This document shows positions 1-10,400 of a DNA stretch of 64,000 nucleotides, one piece after another. A program made the position numbers and the translations under genes. Positions within the stretch are counted from its first letter, which is position 1, and each line of letters starts with the position of its first letter. Under the pieces are notes generated by a model. That model was not told where the DNA came from. It saw only the letters and a list, made by a program, of their open reading frames with translations, and made no database searches. Where the stretch lies: NCBI GenBank assembly GCA_902168105.1, contig CABHOY010000019.1:372001-436000 (forward strand), given 5' to 3'. Source of the DNA: an uncultured Flavihumibacter sp. (GTDB taxonomy: Bacteria; Bacteroidota; Bacteroidia; Chitinophagales; Chitinophagaceae).

Positions 1-65
1 CCGGCGCACAGCAGCATACCTGCCAGCAATACTATACGGAACGTGTTATATATGCTTAGTTTCAT
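1..65 (-). CDS. N-terminal fragment of an exported protein (cut by window edge)
   Basis: The minus strand has an ATG at 63-65 followed by an open frame to the window edge. It starts MKLSIYNTFRIVLLAGMLLC, a basic n-region followed by a hydrophobic core, typical of a signal peptide. The Cys near the end could be a lipobox cysteine, but the residues after it are missing. It begins 10 nt after the stop of the SprB-repeat gene on the same strand, so it is probably the next gene of that operon. The function cannot be read from 21 residues. Confidence 0.6.
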   Translation of the reverse strand, partial: MKLSIYNTFRIVLLAGMLLCA

Positions 66-75
66 TTTCTTACTG

Positions 76-3000
76 CTACTTGTTTAGTACAATTTTCCTG
101 ACTGCATTGCCCATTGGTGTTTCCAGCAACAACAGGTATGTACCCGCTGTTACATTCAACTGGTAATTGATGTTGAACTGTGTTGCGGCGTTTTCTTTTC
201 TATCGCTGACCAGCTGATTGGAAACAATATTGATCATGCGTAACCTGATCTCCGATTGTTTGTCCAGCTTCACCTGAACAGAGAACTGGCCGTCGGTCGG
301 ATTAGGCATTACATTGAAGTCAAGGATGAACGGCGTCTGCGCGCCTCCTGGTACAGGGAAGTCCTCTCCGTTAAGGATAGTGAAACGTTTGGTATACACC
401 TGTTCACAGCTGCCGATGTACGTACGGAGGGAAATGGTATAGATACCGGTATCGGCAAACTGTAACTCTACCAACATATCTGTTTTACTCACTACACTGA
501 CACCGTTACCTTCTGGCAACACCCATTCAACCCGCTCCGGTCTTGGGTTGCTTATGTTTACAAACGATACCGTTTGTTTACTGAAGGCTTGTGTTGGAGA
601 AACAAACTCCGCAGCAATATCAGCCTGGTATTGTTTGATCGCAATAGTATCTGCTCCTTTACAACCCTTATTATCTGTTACTTGTACGTAATAGCTACCG
701 GTCTTACTAAGCGTAACTGCGGGTTTATCCGAACTGAAACCATTGTCGCCAGTCCATTTGTATTTCGCCTTCGCATCAGGGATAGCCGCATTTACTGTCC
801 ATGTCTGCGCATTACAAAGGGTCTTATCAGCACCGATGTTAATAACAAGCGGTGCAGGATTATTCAGTGTAAAGGATTGTATGCGTTTGCAATTATTGGC
901 GTCAGTAATGGTCAGTGTATACGTACCGGCGCAAAGTCCTTTCAGATCTTTTTCCTTGCTGCCATTGCTCCATGCATAAGTGTAAGGAGCTATGCCTCCG
1001 TTTACCCCTACTGTGATAGCCCCATCACAATAGTTATTACAGGTCGGCGCTGTCACTACGGGCGCTGTCTTAATACCTTCAGGAATATAGACATCTGCCT
1101 GTTTCAATGTTACACAACCATGTGCATCTGTTACATACACCATATAGGTACCTTCTGTCAGATCTTTAATAGTATCTGTAGTTGCACCATTCGTCCATTC
1201 GTAATGATAAGGCAGCGTACCCCCGGTTACATTAGCAATGATACTACCATCCATACCTGAAGCACAGGTTACCGGTTCCGTAGTGAAACTTATTTCCAGT
1301 TTGGCTGGTTGCTGCAATTCAAATACCGGAGATGTACGGGTGACGTTATTGAAGTCGGTCACCCTCACCAGGTAATTACCTGCCGGCATACCTGTAATGA
1401 TGCTATCTGTTTGCGGGATCAGCGTTTCCACACCATTCTTCACGCTGTACCACTGATACTTATAAGGCAGGCCGGTAGTAAAAGGAATCCCTCCCTGCGC
1501 ATGAGCGGCCACTTTACCATCTGCGAGATTGATACAGGAAATATAGCGGTACTCTCTGAGTGCTGCTTCCAGTAATGGTGGTTCGTGCAGTGTATAGGTA
1601 GCTGCAACATAACAACCTGCTGTACTTCCATCCGTTGAAATAATATATTGTGCATCTTTTACTTTCAATGTGTAACTGCCATCTCCTGCATTCTGTAATA
1701 AAGTAACCACACCATCTGCTGTCTTTACCTGTGTGAACGTGGTGAGCTGCCTGCCTGTTGCATCTGTCCATTCAATGTTGTAAAGACCTGTAGCATCGGG
1801 TGTACCACCGGTCAATGTTACCTGAATAGTACCATCAGTATAACCGAACGCTTTAGGATCAACCTGTATCACATCTGCTACTGCCAGTGGCAATACAGGC
1901 TCAATAATGGTTGTATCTTTCTTTACGGTACAGGCATGTCCATCTGTGAGCACCAGCCCATAATCAGCTGCTGCTACATTGATAATATCCTGTGTGTTGG
2001 CGCCATTAGTCCAGGACCAGGTGTAAGGCAATGTACCTCCTGTCACCGTCGATTTCACAAAACCATCTGTTCCGCTATTACAGCTCACCGCACGTGCAGC
2101 CAGTTTTACTTCAAGTAATTCGGGTTCTGCCAGTGTGAAGGTATCTGACTCTTTGCTCACAGTATTTATGTCTGTCACGATCACTTTATACTTGCCCGCA
2201 GACAAACCTGATGCAATAGCCGTTGTTTGTGGTAGTAGTGTTGCTGTTCCATTCTCCAGGCGGTACCATGCGCAGAGATAAGCTTGTTGCCCTGCATATG
2301 GCATACCACCAATCGTCACTACGCTTAACGCACCGTCCGCATCTCCTTTACAGGATACATGGTGATATTCCGATACCGTTGTGACGATCGGATCTGGCTG
2401 AGTTACATGGAATGGTTGTTCAATATAACATGCCTGAAAATCGGACGGCAAACCTGCACCGGAATAATTGGAATCAGTCACTGTCAGTACATAATCGCCA
2501 GCCCCGACATTATTAAGGATTGTTTCATAAGCGCCCGGTTGTACGGTGGATGTATAGTTACTTAACACCGTACCATCTGCTCTTTTCCAGGTAATATTGT
2601 AGGATGCATCCGCTTTCGGCGTACCTCCTTTCAGCGTTACCCTGATATTACCATCTGTATATCCGTAACCACGTGGGAAGGTAATAGGTGCATTGACAAT
2701 ATGTAATGCTTCTCCCGGCTGCGCAATGAACGACAGGTCGGATACCTTACAACCATGATAGTCTATAACATTCAGTGTATAACTGCCCGTAGCAAGGTTG
2801 GTAGCTGTTACCGCCGTTGCACCACCCGTCCACGCGTATGTGAATGGTGAAGTACCACCTGTTACTATCGCTGTAGAAGTACCATTGCTACCACCAAAAC
2901 AGGATACAGGCGTTTCACTAAACTGTATCTTCAGGTCACCAGGTTCTATAAAATCTTTAGGATCTGAATATTTCTCAATGTTATTGGCATCTGTCACCAG

Positions 3001-5283
3001 TACCCTGTATCGTCCTGTAGTCAGCCCTGTAGCCTCTATACTTGTCACATTCAGGTCCTGCCAGCTACCGCTTATTTCTTTATACCAACGGAAGGTGTAA
3101 TAAGGCGCTGAAGTCATTTTTACACCTCCTGCAGGCACTGCACGTAAACTACCATTACTCTCTCCGTAACAGGAAATACTGTCAGCAACTTCAATACCCG
3201 CTTCCAGTACAGGCGGTTCTGTCAGTGTAACCTGTGTGGTATAAATACAACCGCCATTTCCTGCAGGTGCAGCGGCATCGTAGTTTTTATCTTTGACTGT
3301 TAGCGTATAGATACCATCGCCCAGGTTACTAATGGTGGTAGTATAAATATTGTTTCCTACCGTGTTAACAGGTGTGAAAGATTGCGCGCCTTTTGTCCAG
3401 GTAACATTGTATGATCCATCCGCGAAAGGCGATCCACCTTTAAGCCGCACCGTGATACTACCATCCGTACTGCCATTTGACAATGGATCTACAGGAGTGA
3501 CATTATCGCTTTCCAGCGGGGCATCCGGCTGTGTAACTGTTACCGTTACTTCCGTTGCACCGGCTGCATTTTTTGCAGGACAATTATATTTATCGGTGAT
3601 CGACACCACATAATCTCCGTTCCGCAGATTACTGAAGACATTAGGGTTAGCCGTGAAATCAGCAACACTGAAATCGGTGGCGCCCGCATCTTTATACAAT
3701 AAGCGATATCCTGGCGTACCACCTGAACCTGTCAATGTGATTGAACCATCACTTCCGCCAAAACATTTCACCGCTCCGGGTACCGGGGTTGAAAATATCA
3801 ATGGGGTAGGATCGGTGATCGTAACATTCGCTTTATGAGTAGCATCTCCCGAATAGATAGCATCTCCCTTATACCCGCCGATCAGCGTTATATTGTAGGT
3901 GCCTCCCGGCAAGGGCCGGTCTTCCGGTGTTATGAACATACTATCTGCACCAATCGTAACAGGATACGTCTTTACTGTACCTCCGGGTCCTGCATTAGGA
4001 TCTACCACCTGCAATTCCAGCGTTTCATCAGGATAGAGCCGTCTGCTGAACTTTACCCGAACCCTTCCATCCTGCTTTCCGGGACAGGTAGCATCTATAC
4101 CTTTCGCATCAAGTATGTCCGGAGCAGATAATCTGATAGTAAGATTGTACGGTGCGGAATACCGGTCATTCGCACACATATCGTACCCCTTGATCGATAT
4201 TGTCCGGCCTACATAATCGAGCACGTTGTTCCCTAAAAGGTCCCTCGCCGAAAAGTATATCGGATTCTTCCGGATCAGCAACAAAGGGATCCCATCCGGA
4301 AACCACGTCTTAGTCGCAAAGTTGTCAAAGCTATACATATAGCTCATCACGCCAGGTAATACACCCTCATTTACCGTCGCCATATAGATCTTTGAATCTA
4401 CTGGCAGAATTGTATTATTTACCTCCGGACCGGATTTCAGGTACATAAAGACCTGCTTGCGTGAAACATTAACAGTGGCATCTCCGGCCGACAGGGTTCC
4501 ATAAGGTTGCGTAACATCGAAATTGAAGTCTTGTCCGCCATTATTAACTATGATCTTCTTCGTCGCCGTTTGCCAGCCCTGATTGGACTCATTCTTCCAT
4601 TTGTAGGTGACATCGATATCCTTTATCACTCTGCCAGGATAGACCATGATACCACGTGAGGTCCGGTCGTCTATGTAGGCGCCAGTATAACTTTTGTACT
4701 GAAGGCTCATATACTCACTCAACCCTTCTGTATAATTTACAGTAGCTGTTGAGTTGAATTCATAAGCATATCTATTCAGCTTGTGGTTCGTATTCAGCGT
4801 CAGCACATACATATTTGTCGTTGGCCGGAAATCCACAGAGAACTCAGAGTCGTTACGATATCCGGGGAAGACGTCATTGTTAGCGTTTGTATATACCAGA
4901 CGGGGACATACCACTGTCCAATCTATATTGGGTGTGTAAAAATTTCCCTGCCCGGCTACACTACAGTTCTGGTTCTTTTTGACTGAAGTGACCCGGAAAC
5001 GCCTCACCCTGTTAGCAGTTGTGAATGTATATGATCCGTAGTACAGACCGAATCCAGTACCTCCGGCTCCCGGATAAACATCATTTGTTGCATTGTATGC
5101 TACCAGTTCTTCCGTCCCATTTTCCATTTCAGCGATAACAGTAACATAGCTATCGCAGCCGGTCCTTCCGTCCTGTCCGTATATGCGTACACTCCAGAAT
5201 ATATCATAGGGTACAACATCATTTTGGGCCCAACAAAACTCTGCAATCAATAAAAACAGCCAAAAGAGTAAAAATCTTTTCAT
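76..5283 (-). CDS. SprB-repeat surface protein with T9SS type A sorting domain, 1735 aa
   Basis: Predicted secreted or cell-surface protein. Residues 1-20 are a signal peptide ending CWAQ. Residues 21-400 form a non-repetitive N-terminal region. From about 400 to 1480 there are many SprB-like modules with the signature SCxGxxDGxIxxxxxGGTxPYxYxW ... GxYTLxVTDxxGC. Between about 597 and 1400 they form a higher-order repeat of about 270 residues present three times: a GYTDGxIxVTLKGG module, a wide RWY/QWY module and a short module. An Ig/PKD-like stretch follows (about 1550-1640). Residues 1650-1735 match a T9SS type A C-terminal sorting domain (VMPNPTDGQFSV ... GTYLLLLET ... KIVLNK). Such proteins are exported by the T9SS and anchored outside; SprB itself is a gliding adhesin, but adhesin function here is inferred. 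It lies 19 nt after the FN3 gene in one operon. Confidence 0.9.
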   Translation of the reverse strand: MKRFLLFWLFLLIAEFCWAQNDVVPYDIFWSVRIYGQDGRTGCDSYVTVIAEMENGTEELVAYNATNDVYPGAGGTGFGLYYGSYTFTTANRVRRFRVTSVKKNQNCSVAGQGNFYTPNIDWTVVCPRLVYTNANNDVFPGYRNDSEFSVDFRPTTNMYVLTLNTNHKLNRYAYEFNSTATVNYTEGLSEYMSLQYKSYTGAYIDDRTSRGIMVYPGRVIKDIDVTYKWKNESNQGWQTATKKIIVNNGGQDFNFDVTQPYGTLSAGDATVNVSRKQVFMYLKSGPEVNNTILPVDSKIYMATVNEGVLPGVMSYMYSFDNFATKTWFPDGIPLLLIRKNPIYFSARDLLGNNVLDYVGRTISIKGYDMCANDRYSAPYNLTIRLSAPDILDAKGIDATCPGKQDGRVRVKFSRRLYPDETLELQVVDPNAGPGGTVKTYPVTIGADSMFITPEDRPLPGGTYNITLIGGYKGDAIYSGDATHKANVTITDPTPLIFSTPVPGAVKCFGGSDGSITLTGSGGTPGYRLLYKDAGATDFSVADFTANPNVFSNLRNGDYVVSITDKYNCPAKNAAGATEVTVTVTQPDAPLESDNVTPVDPLSNGSTDGSITVRLKGGSPFADGSYNVTWTKGAQSFTPVNTVGNNIYTTTISNLGDGIYTLTVKDKNYDAAAPAGNGGCIYTTQVTLTEPPVLEAGIEVADSISCYGESNGSLRAVPAGGVKMTSAPYYTFRWYKEISGSWQDLNVTSIEATGLTTGRYRVLVTDANNIEKYSDPKDFIEPGDLKIQFSETPVSCFGGSNGTSTAIVTGGTSPFTYAWTGGATAVTATNLATGSYTLNVIDYHGCKVSDLSFIAQPGEALHIVNAPITFPRGYGYTDGNIRVTLKGGTPKADASYNITWKRADGTVLSNYTSTVQPGAYETILNNVGAGDYVLTVTDSNYSGAGLPSDFQACYIEQPFHVTQPDPIVTTVSEYHHVSCKGDADGALSVVTIGGMPYAGQQAYLCAWYRLENGTATLLPQTTAIASGLSAGKYKVIVTDINTVSKESDTFTLAEPELLEVKLAARAVSCNSGTDGFVKSTVTGGTLPYTWSWTNGANTQDIINVAAADYGLVLTDGHACTVKKDTTIIEPVLPLAVADVIQVDPKAFGYTDGTIQVTLTGGTPDATGLYNIEWTDATGRQLTTFTQVKTADGVVTLLQNAGDGSYTLKVKDAQYIISTDGSTAGCYVAATYTLHEPPLLEAALREYRYISCINLADGKVAAHAQGGIPFTTGLPYKYQWYSVKNGVETLIPQTDSIITGMPAGNYLVRVTDFNNVTRTSPVFELQQPAKLEISFTTEPVTCASGMDGSIIANVTGGTLPYHYEWTNGATTDTIKDLTEGTYMVYVTDAHGCVTLKQADVYIPEGIKTAPVVTAPTCNNYCDGAITVGVNGGIAPYTYAWSNGSKEKDLKGLCAGTYTLTITDANNCKRIQSFTLNNPAPLVINIGADKTLCNAQTWTVNAAIPDAKAKYKWTGDNGFSSDKPAVTLSKTGSYYVQVTDNKGCKGADTIAIKQYQADIAAEFVSPTQAFSKQTVSFVNISNPRPERVEWVLPEGNGVSVVSKTDMLVELQFADTGIYTISLRTYIGSCEQVYTKRFTILNGEDFPVPGGAQTPFILDFNVMPNPTDGQFSVQVKLDKQSEIRLRMINIVSNQLVSDRKENAATQFNINYQLNVTAGTYLLLLETPMGNAVRKIVLNK

Positions 5284-5302
5284 AGCGATTGCGTTTATAT
5301 CT

Positions 5303-7402
5303 TTAATATTTAACTTCTAATTCCTGGTACTGCCCCACCGCGCCATTGTCCTTTACTACACGGATACCATATCTATAAATAGTATTAATTTTTATCTCCC
5401 GGTCTGTAATACTTCTTGTGGAAGCAGTCACAACTTTCCAGAGTGTTACCGGCTGATCCTTCTCTCCTTTATACACCTGGTATTCCACCGCCTTGTCTGC
5501 TATGGCACTCCAGGATACCTCTATGTACCGTTCGGGCCTATTGGCCAATGCATTGAATCTCTTCACACGGATAGCCTCCGGACTTACCGGTACTGTCACC
5601 GTTACCGGTTGAACGGGAACAGATTCCAGTCCACTGCTGTCTTTTGCCGTAATAATATAAGAGTAGGTAGTACCACCAATAACAGCGGCATCAGAATAGC
5701 CGTATACGCCAGGTGCTGTACTACGGCTGATAAGGTCCCATTTGGTTGTTTTATCTAACCCCGTTTTTCTGTACAGCAGATGTTCCGCCACATCTTCATC
5801 ACTGCTGCGTGCCCATGACAGATACACGGTATCGTTCTTCACACTGTAACCCGAGAAGATCGGAGATGCAGGTGGCACTACGTCCGGCTTCTTCGCCTCC
5901 AGTACTTCAGAGAAAGGAGATTCGTTATAACGCTGGTCAATTGCTTTCACAGCGTAATACACTTTCTTATTCAATGATTTTACCACCACACTATCCATGA
6001 ATACATTATTACGGTGTACCGAATCAGTAAGTGCGGACATTTCTTCTCCCGGATTATTACCACGGAATATGGCATATCCTAACATGTCTTTTTCTGTATT
6101 CTTTTCCCATTTCAATGTCACCACACCATTACTGTCTATTACTGCTGTAAGGCCTACAGGTGCTGCAGGCGGCACAGAATCTACCGGTTGTATCAGTACA
6201 GGAAAGGAAGTAGTGGTATTACCTCCGTCTTTCGCTATGGCTGTCAGCGTGAAATAATTCGTAGCATTGAGATTTCCGTATTCCAGGGAACGCTTGTCGG
6301 GCATGATATTATCCACCACTACTTTAAACGGCCCACTCACCGTTGGCGCCTGGTTAAGGCGGAAGCCTCGGATCAGTTTATTACCTGCTTCTTCAAATTC
6401 CCAGTTGATCGTCACAATACCCTTTTCATCCACATTATTACTGCGGATGTTCGGCACATATCTCAGCAAAGTTTTGCCTCTGCCTGACGCTGGTTCCGAA
6501 GCAGGGCCCAGCTCACCGAAAGGAGAGATCCCCCTTACACGGTAATAGCAGATCCGCTCATTGTCAGGTAAGGAATCCATGTAGTACATACGCGGAGAAG
6601 GCTTATTGTCTTTCTCGTTGATATTAGCTACGGGAAGGTCAGTAGCACGTTTATAGGTCACGCCATTATCCAGCGACTTCTCAATGATCCACGAAGTATA
6701 GTAAGACCTATAAGCGTTGTATTCCCAACTCAACATCACACTCTTATCGCCGAATATGGCGCCCACATCACCGGGTTTAGGTAATTCTTCATAATTACTC
6801 ATACCGATATACACATTGCCCGTATCTATTTTCAGCTTGTTTACAGGCGCCAGTGAATAGATGCGATAGAGGTATCTTTCTGTAGGCCGGGTTGTATTGT
6901 CTTCCCAGCCCCAGCCTGCCATCTTAGCGGCTGCGAAGCTATTGTCTGCCGCATATAATGAGAAGGCAAAACGCTGTTCCTGCTCGGCAGACTGGGCGAT
7001 GATAGAGGCTACACCCTTATTGCCTGTATTACCTGACACCTCGAAACTCTTTCCATAAATAGCTTGTGCAATGATAGCCGCGTACTGATCTTTCTGCGAT
7101 ATACTTTCCCATGCATCCAGCGGTTGTGGCTTTAACGGTGTATTGCTCAATACTTTTTTCTCCGGAGCTTTTAATACCTGTCCATCTCTGGCCACAGTAT
7201 ATCTTACCAGTTCAAATCCGTATTGATTGGTCGTTTTCCAGGCAGCAGGATTATCCACAGCCCAGCGTAGCAGTACACCTGACTTACGTACCGTGGCTTT
7301 CATGTACAATGCGTTCACTGCTTTACGTTGCGCGCTCACGGGCGTTGGGTATAATACCCCCGTTATCAATAGCAGTGATAATAATATTTTCAGTTTCTTC
7401 AT
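5303..7402 (-). CDS. Fibronectin type III domain protein, exported, 699 aa
   Basis: The signal peptide (MKKLKILLSLLLITGVLYP ... VSAQ) is followed by about five tandem fibronectin type III-like modules, roughly from residue 205 to the end. Recurrent motifs are PPAAPVGLTAVIDSNGVVTL.W, DMLGYAIFRG, VYYAVKAID and TTYSYIITAKDSSG. The first 180 residues after the signal are more divergent but have a similar strand pattern (GVLLRWAVDNPAAW). There is no catalytic motif and no clear T9SS sorting tail, so it may stay periplasmic or be held by partners in the outer membrane. The start codon overlaps the stop of the preceding 1552-aa gene by one base (TAATG), which suggests translational coupling. Role unknown; a structural or binding part of the operon's surface complex is the likely reading. 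Confidence 0.85.
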   Translation of the reverse strand: MKKLKILLSLLLITGVLYPTPVSAQRKAVNALYMKATVRKSGVLLRWAVDNPAAWKTTNQYGFELVRYTVARDGQVLKAPEKKVLSNTPLKPQPLDAWESISQKDQYAAIIAQAIYGKSFEVSGNTGNKGVASIIAQSAEQEQRFAFSLYAADNSFAAAKMAGWGWEDNTTRPTERYLYRIYSLAPVNKLKIDTGNVYIGMSNYEELPKPGDVGAIFGDKSVMLSWEYNAYRSYYTSWIIEKSLDNGVTYKRATDLPVANINEKDNKPSPRMYYMDSLPDNERICYYRVRGISPFGELGPASEPASGRGKTLLRYVPNIRSNNVDEKGIVTINWEFEEAGNKLIRGFRLNQAPTVSGPFKVVVDNIMPDKRSLEYGNLNATNYFTLTAIAKDGGNTTTSFPVLIQPVDSVPPAAPVGLTAVIDSNGVVTLKWEKNTEKDMLGYAIFRGNNPGEEMSALTDSVHRNNVFMDSVVVKSLNKKVYYAVKAIDQRYNESPFSEVLEAKKPDVVPPASPIFSGYSVKNDTVYLSWARSSDEDVAEHLLYRKTGLDKTTKWDLISRSTAPGVYGYSDAAVIGGTTYSYIITAKDSSGLESVPVQPVTVTVPVSPEAIRVKRFNALANRPERYIEVSWSAIADKAVEYQVYKGEKDQPVTLWKVVTASTRSITDREIKINTIYRYGIRVVKDNGAVGQYQELEVKY

Positions 7403-10400
7403 TACCGGATTTTCAGAGAATTATAATAGTCAAACATTGCATTGCTGGTCTTCGTACCATCTGGCAGTACATACTGGTATTTCACCTTATAGTTTCCGTA
7501 CCGCATGAAAGGGAAGGAACTATTAAGGAGCACATTGGCGGAACCGGCATCTCCGGTATTGATGTACCGCTGTACGGCTCTTGTCTGCATGTCGATGAAG
7601 TCAGCTTTATAAATGAATGGCAGATCATACAGGTAAGGGATCCTCGTTTTGTACCAGGAGGTAACACCACCCGATGCTGCTTCTGCCAGATAACTCGGCA
7701 TGATGAGCAGTGCTTTATCAGGCACTACGCCCAGCACATTCACGTCCCTGTTGGCAATAGTGATATCTCCATTTTCCTGGTAGTGTTGATATAACAGCGG
7801 ATTGATATCAGCACCAAAGTAGGCGTCTTCCATCGTGGCTGTTGCTGTGATCAGCGGGCTGAAACCAGTACCGTCGTTACCGGTCATTTCCGCTACCTCG
7901 AAACCTTCATAATCACCAACGTCTGCCAGGAGCCGGATCACATCTGAAGTAACGCGCTCATACAATCCGTCTTTCAGTTTCAGTTTACCCATCTTCTCCG
8001 CAAACGTTTTATGTATACTTGAGTGGAAATTGTAGTTAAGCAGCGACTTGGTGACGTCTCCCCTTGTAACTACCTGCGCTTTATTGTTTGCCACTTCATA
8101 ACTGCCGTCTTCACTTTCTTCCTTCTCCGGCAGCTTGTAAACAGCAACGGTATCAGTAGCTGACGCATTTGGCGGAATGGCGATGATATCAAAGCGGTAA
8201 GCAGCACCCAGTGCCAGTGCTGCCTGGTTGTAACGGATCACCTGGTTAATGGAGTCGTAAGACATATCCGCCTTCAATGTATTACCACCTGCACCTGCTA
8301 TTCTTACCTCGTATTTCCAACGTGGATCAAACAGGTAAGACTGTCCTCTTCTCAGGGTAATGAAGCCCTGGGGATATTCATCCCTGTAGAAGTTCTTCTG
8401 GTTCATCACCGGATAGGTGTATGCCAGGTTGCTGACTGGTATATAATCAGGCGCTGTGCCTGTTGTAAACATGACTGTTTTTTCCTCGATACATTCCTTA
8501 CCGTCTGCGTAGTAAGTCTGCCAGGTACCATTCTTTACTTCTTCGAACGTGATCTTCACATATGCTTTCAACGGTTTGCTGGAAGGCAGGATCTCTTTTG
8601 AATAGAAAGAAACAATGTCTCCGTTGTCATTCCATTTTAATACACCTGGTATTGCTACATCGTTATCGGTAATGGTGAATGCTGATAAACGGGAGCGGTA
8701 GGAATGTTTACCATAATCATCTTCCACTTCAAACACTTTACCTACGCTCATATTAAACGCTGCCTGCGGAGCAGTGAATACATCCACGCCATCGCTTTTA
8801 TCTGCCGGAGTAACGTCAGAGATCATTTGTACGTCGATAGGGCTGCCGGAGCCATTGACTATCTGGCACTCTTCACCAATGGTCACTTTCAAACGCATGT
8901 TCCCTTTGACCAATCCGCCGAGTACACTGAACTTCACAGCCATATAACCACGCATCCAGGTCGGATTAGGTAGTTTGGCCTGCATCAGTACAGCTGCTGC
9001 GCCAGAGATGATAGGGAAGCGTCCTTTGATAAAGCGGAGGTTTACTTTTACGCCTACTTCACCCTGCAGGTATACATATGACTGGCCATTTGCGTACCAG
9101 CCGTCCATACCAATAGGTTCTGTGCTACCCACACAATGCGCCTCACCATAGTCTTTCAACATGATGTCGAAACCAACACCACATTTAAAGTTTGCATAAA
9201 GAATAAGGAACGTGATATCGCCGGTTTCCACGGAGAGACTGGCGCCGAAGGCAAAACCTTTACCTCCGCCTGTCGCGTTGAGGTCACGCATATAATCCAG
9301 TTCACTCATCTCTATACCCAGGATGTCGGCCACTTCCTGTGGCGGAGGCGGAGATCCGGGAATATTATCTCCTGCCATCAGGTAACCACCTGATTGTATT
9401 TTAATACTACCCAGACTAAACTTCAGTCCCAGCCTGTTTTCCGGCGTACCCATATAGAAGTACCACTCTCCCGGCGCAATGTGTATTACAGCCCATCCGG
9501 CGCGGTTACCGCTGGATACACCCGTTAGCATACCACCTGCTATGTTGACGTAAACATCGAAATTCGCATGGAAGGTGGAAGATGTAAAGTCATATTGAAT
9601 ACCTACATAAGCAGATAAACCGGTTTCTCCAGCCCTGTAGTCATCACCCGCCATTGCCTGTCCTGCGGCCGAAGGATTGGATACTTTCAGGGCAGCCAGT
9701 TTTTCTCCGACGCCACCCAGGCTCTTGATCGCTTTGGCTTCTTTATCTGCCAGCTGTTGGAACTTCTTGCCCAGCCGCTCGGTTACATTGCTTACGCCAG
9801 GTATTATTTTCAGTATCGTAGCATAACCATAGAAACCTATAAAGTTGATGCCCCCGCTGTTATTGAAGGCCACCTCAAAGGTCACCTCTCCATTCGCCAC
9901 CTTTGCACCGACGGAAAACAGCACAGTCGCTTTTAGGCCCAGCCCTGTATTTTCATCCGGAACATAGTTCACACCTGTAAGGGAAGCCTGCATATTGACG
10001 CCATCTTTCTTCATGTGGTAATAGGCACCGCCACCAAAGCCATTGATAGCAATAGGCGGTATGACCATGATGCCCAGTCCGAGGTCGGCTTTCGCTTCTA
10101 CGTACCAGTAACGGAAGTCCTTACTACCGAATAACGCCTTCGCGTCAATCTTTACTTTCCCGTTCAGTACTTTCATTTTTAGCGTACCGCCGATGGCATC
10201 ACCGTAAACAGGATCATCCCGCAGGATCACAAGTGTTCCGTCTATGGTCATAGCGCTACCCAGTTCTGCATGTATGGAGATCATGTCCAGTTGCAGCTTT
10301 TCGAACTTCCATGACTGGTAATCTCCTTTCTCTTCAAAGGCGCCTACCACAGATACTCTCGTTTCTCCACCGAACTTGCCCGACATGAGGTTCACCTTTA

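Noticed and set aside
574..1260. Long plus-strand open frame opposite the SprB-repeat gene
   Set aside because: Cys/Ile-rich composition typical of an antisense shadow of repetitive coding DNA; no signal peptide or domain, and the minus-strand gene is certain.
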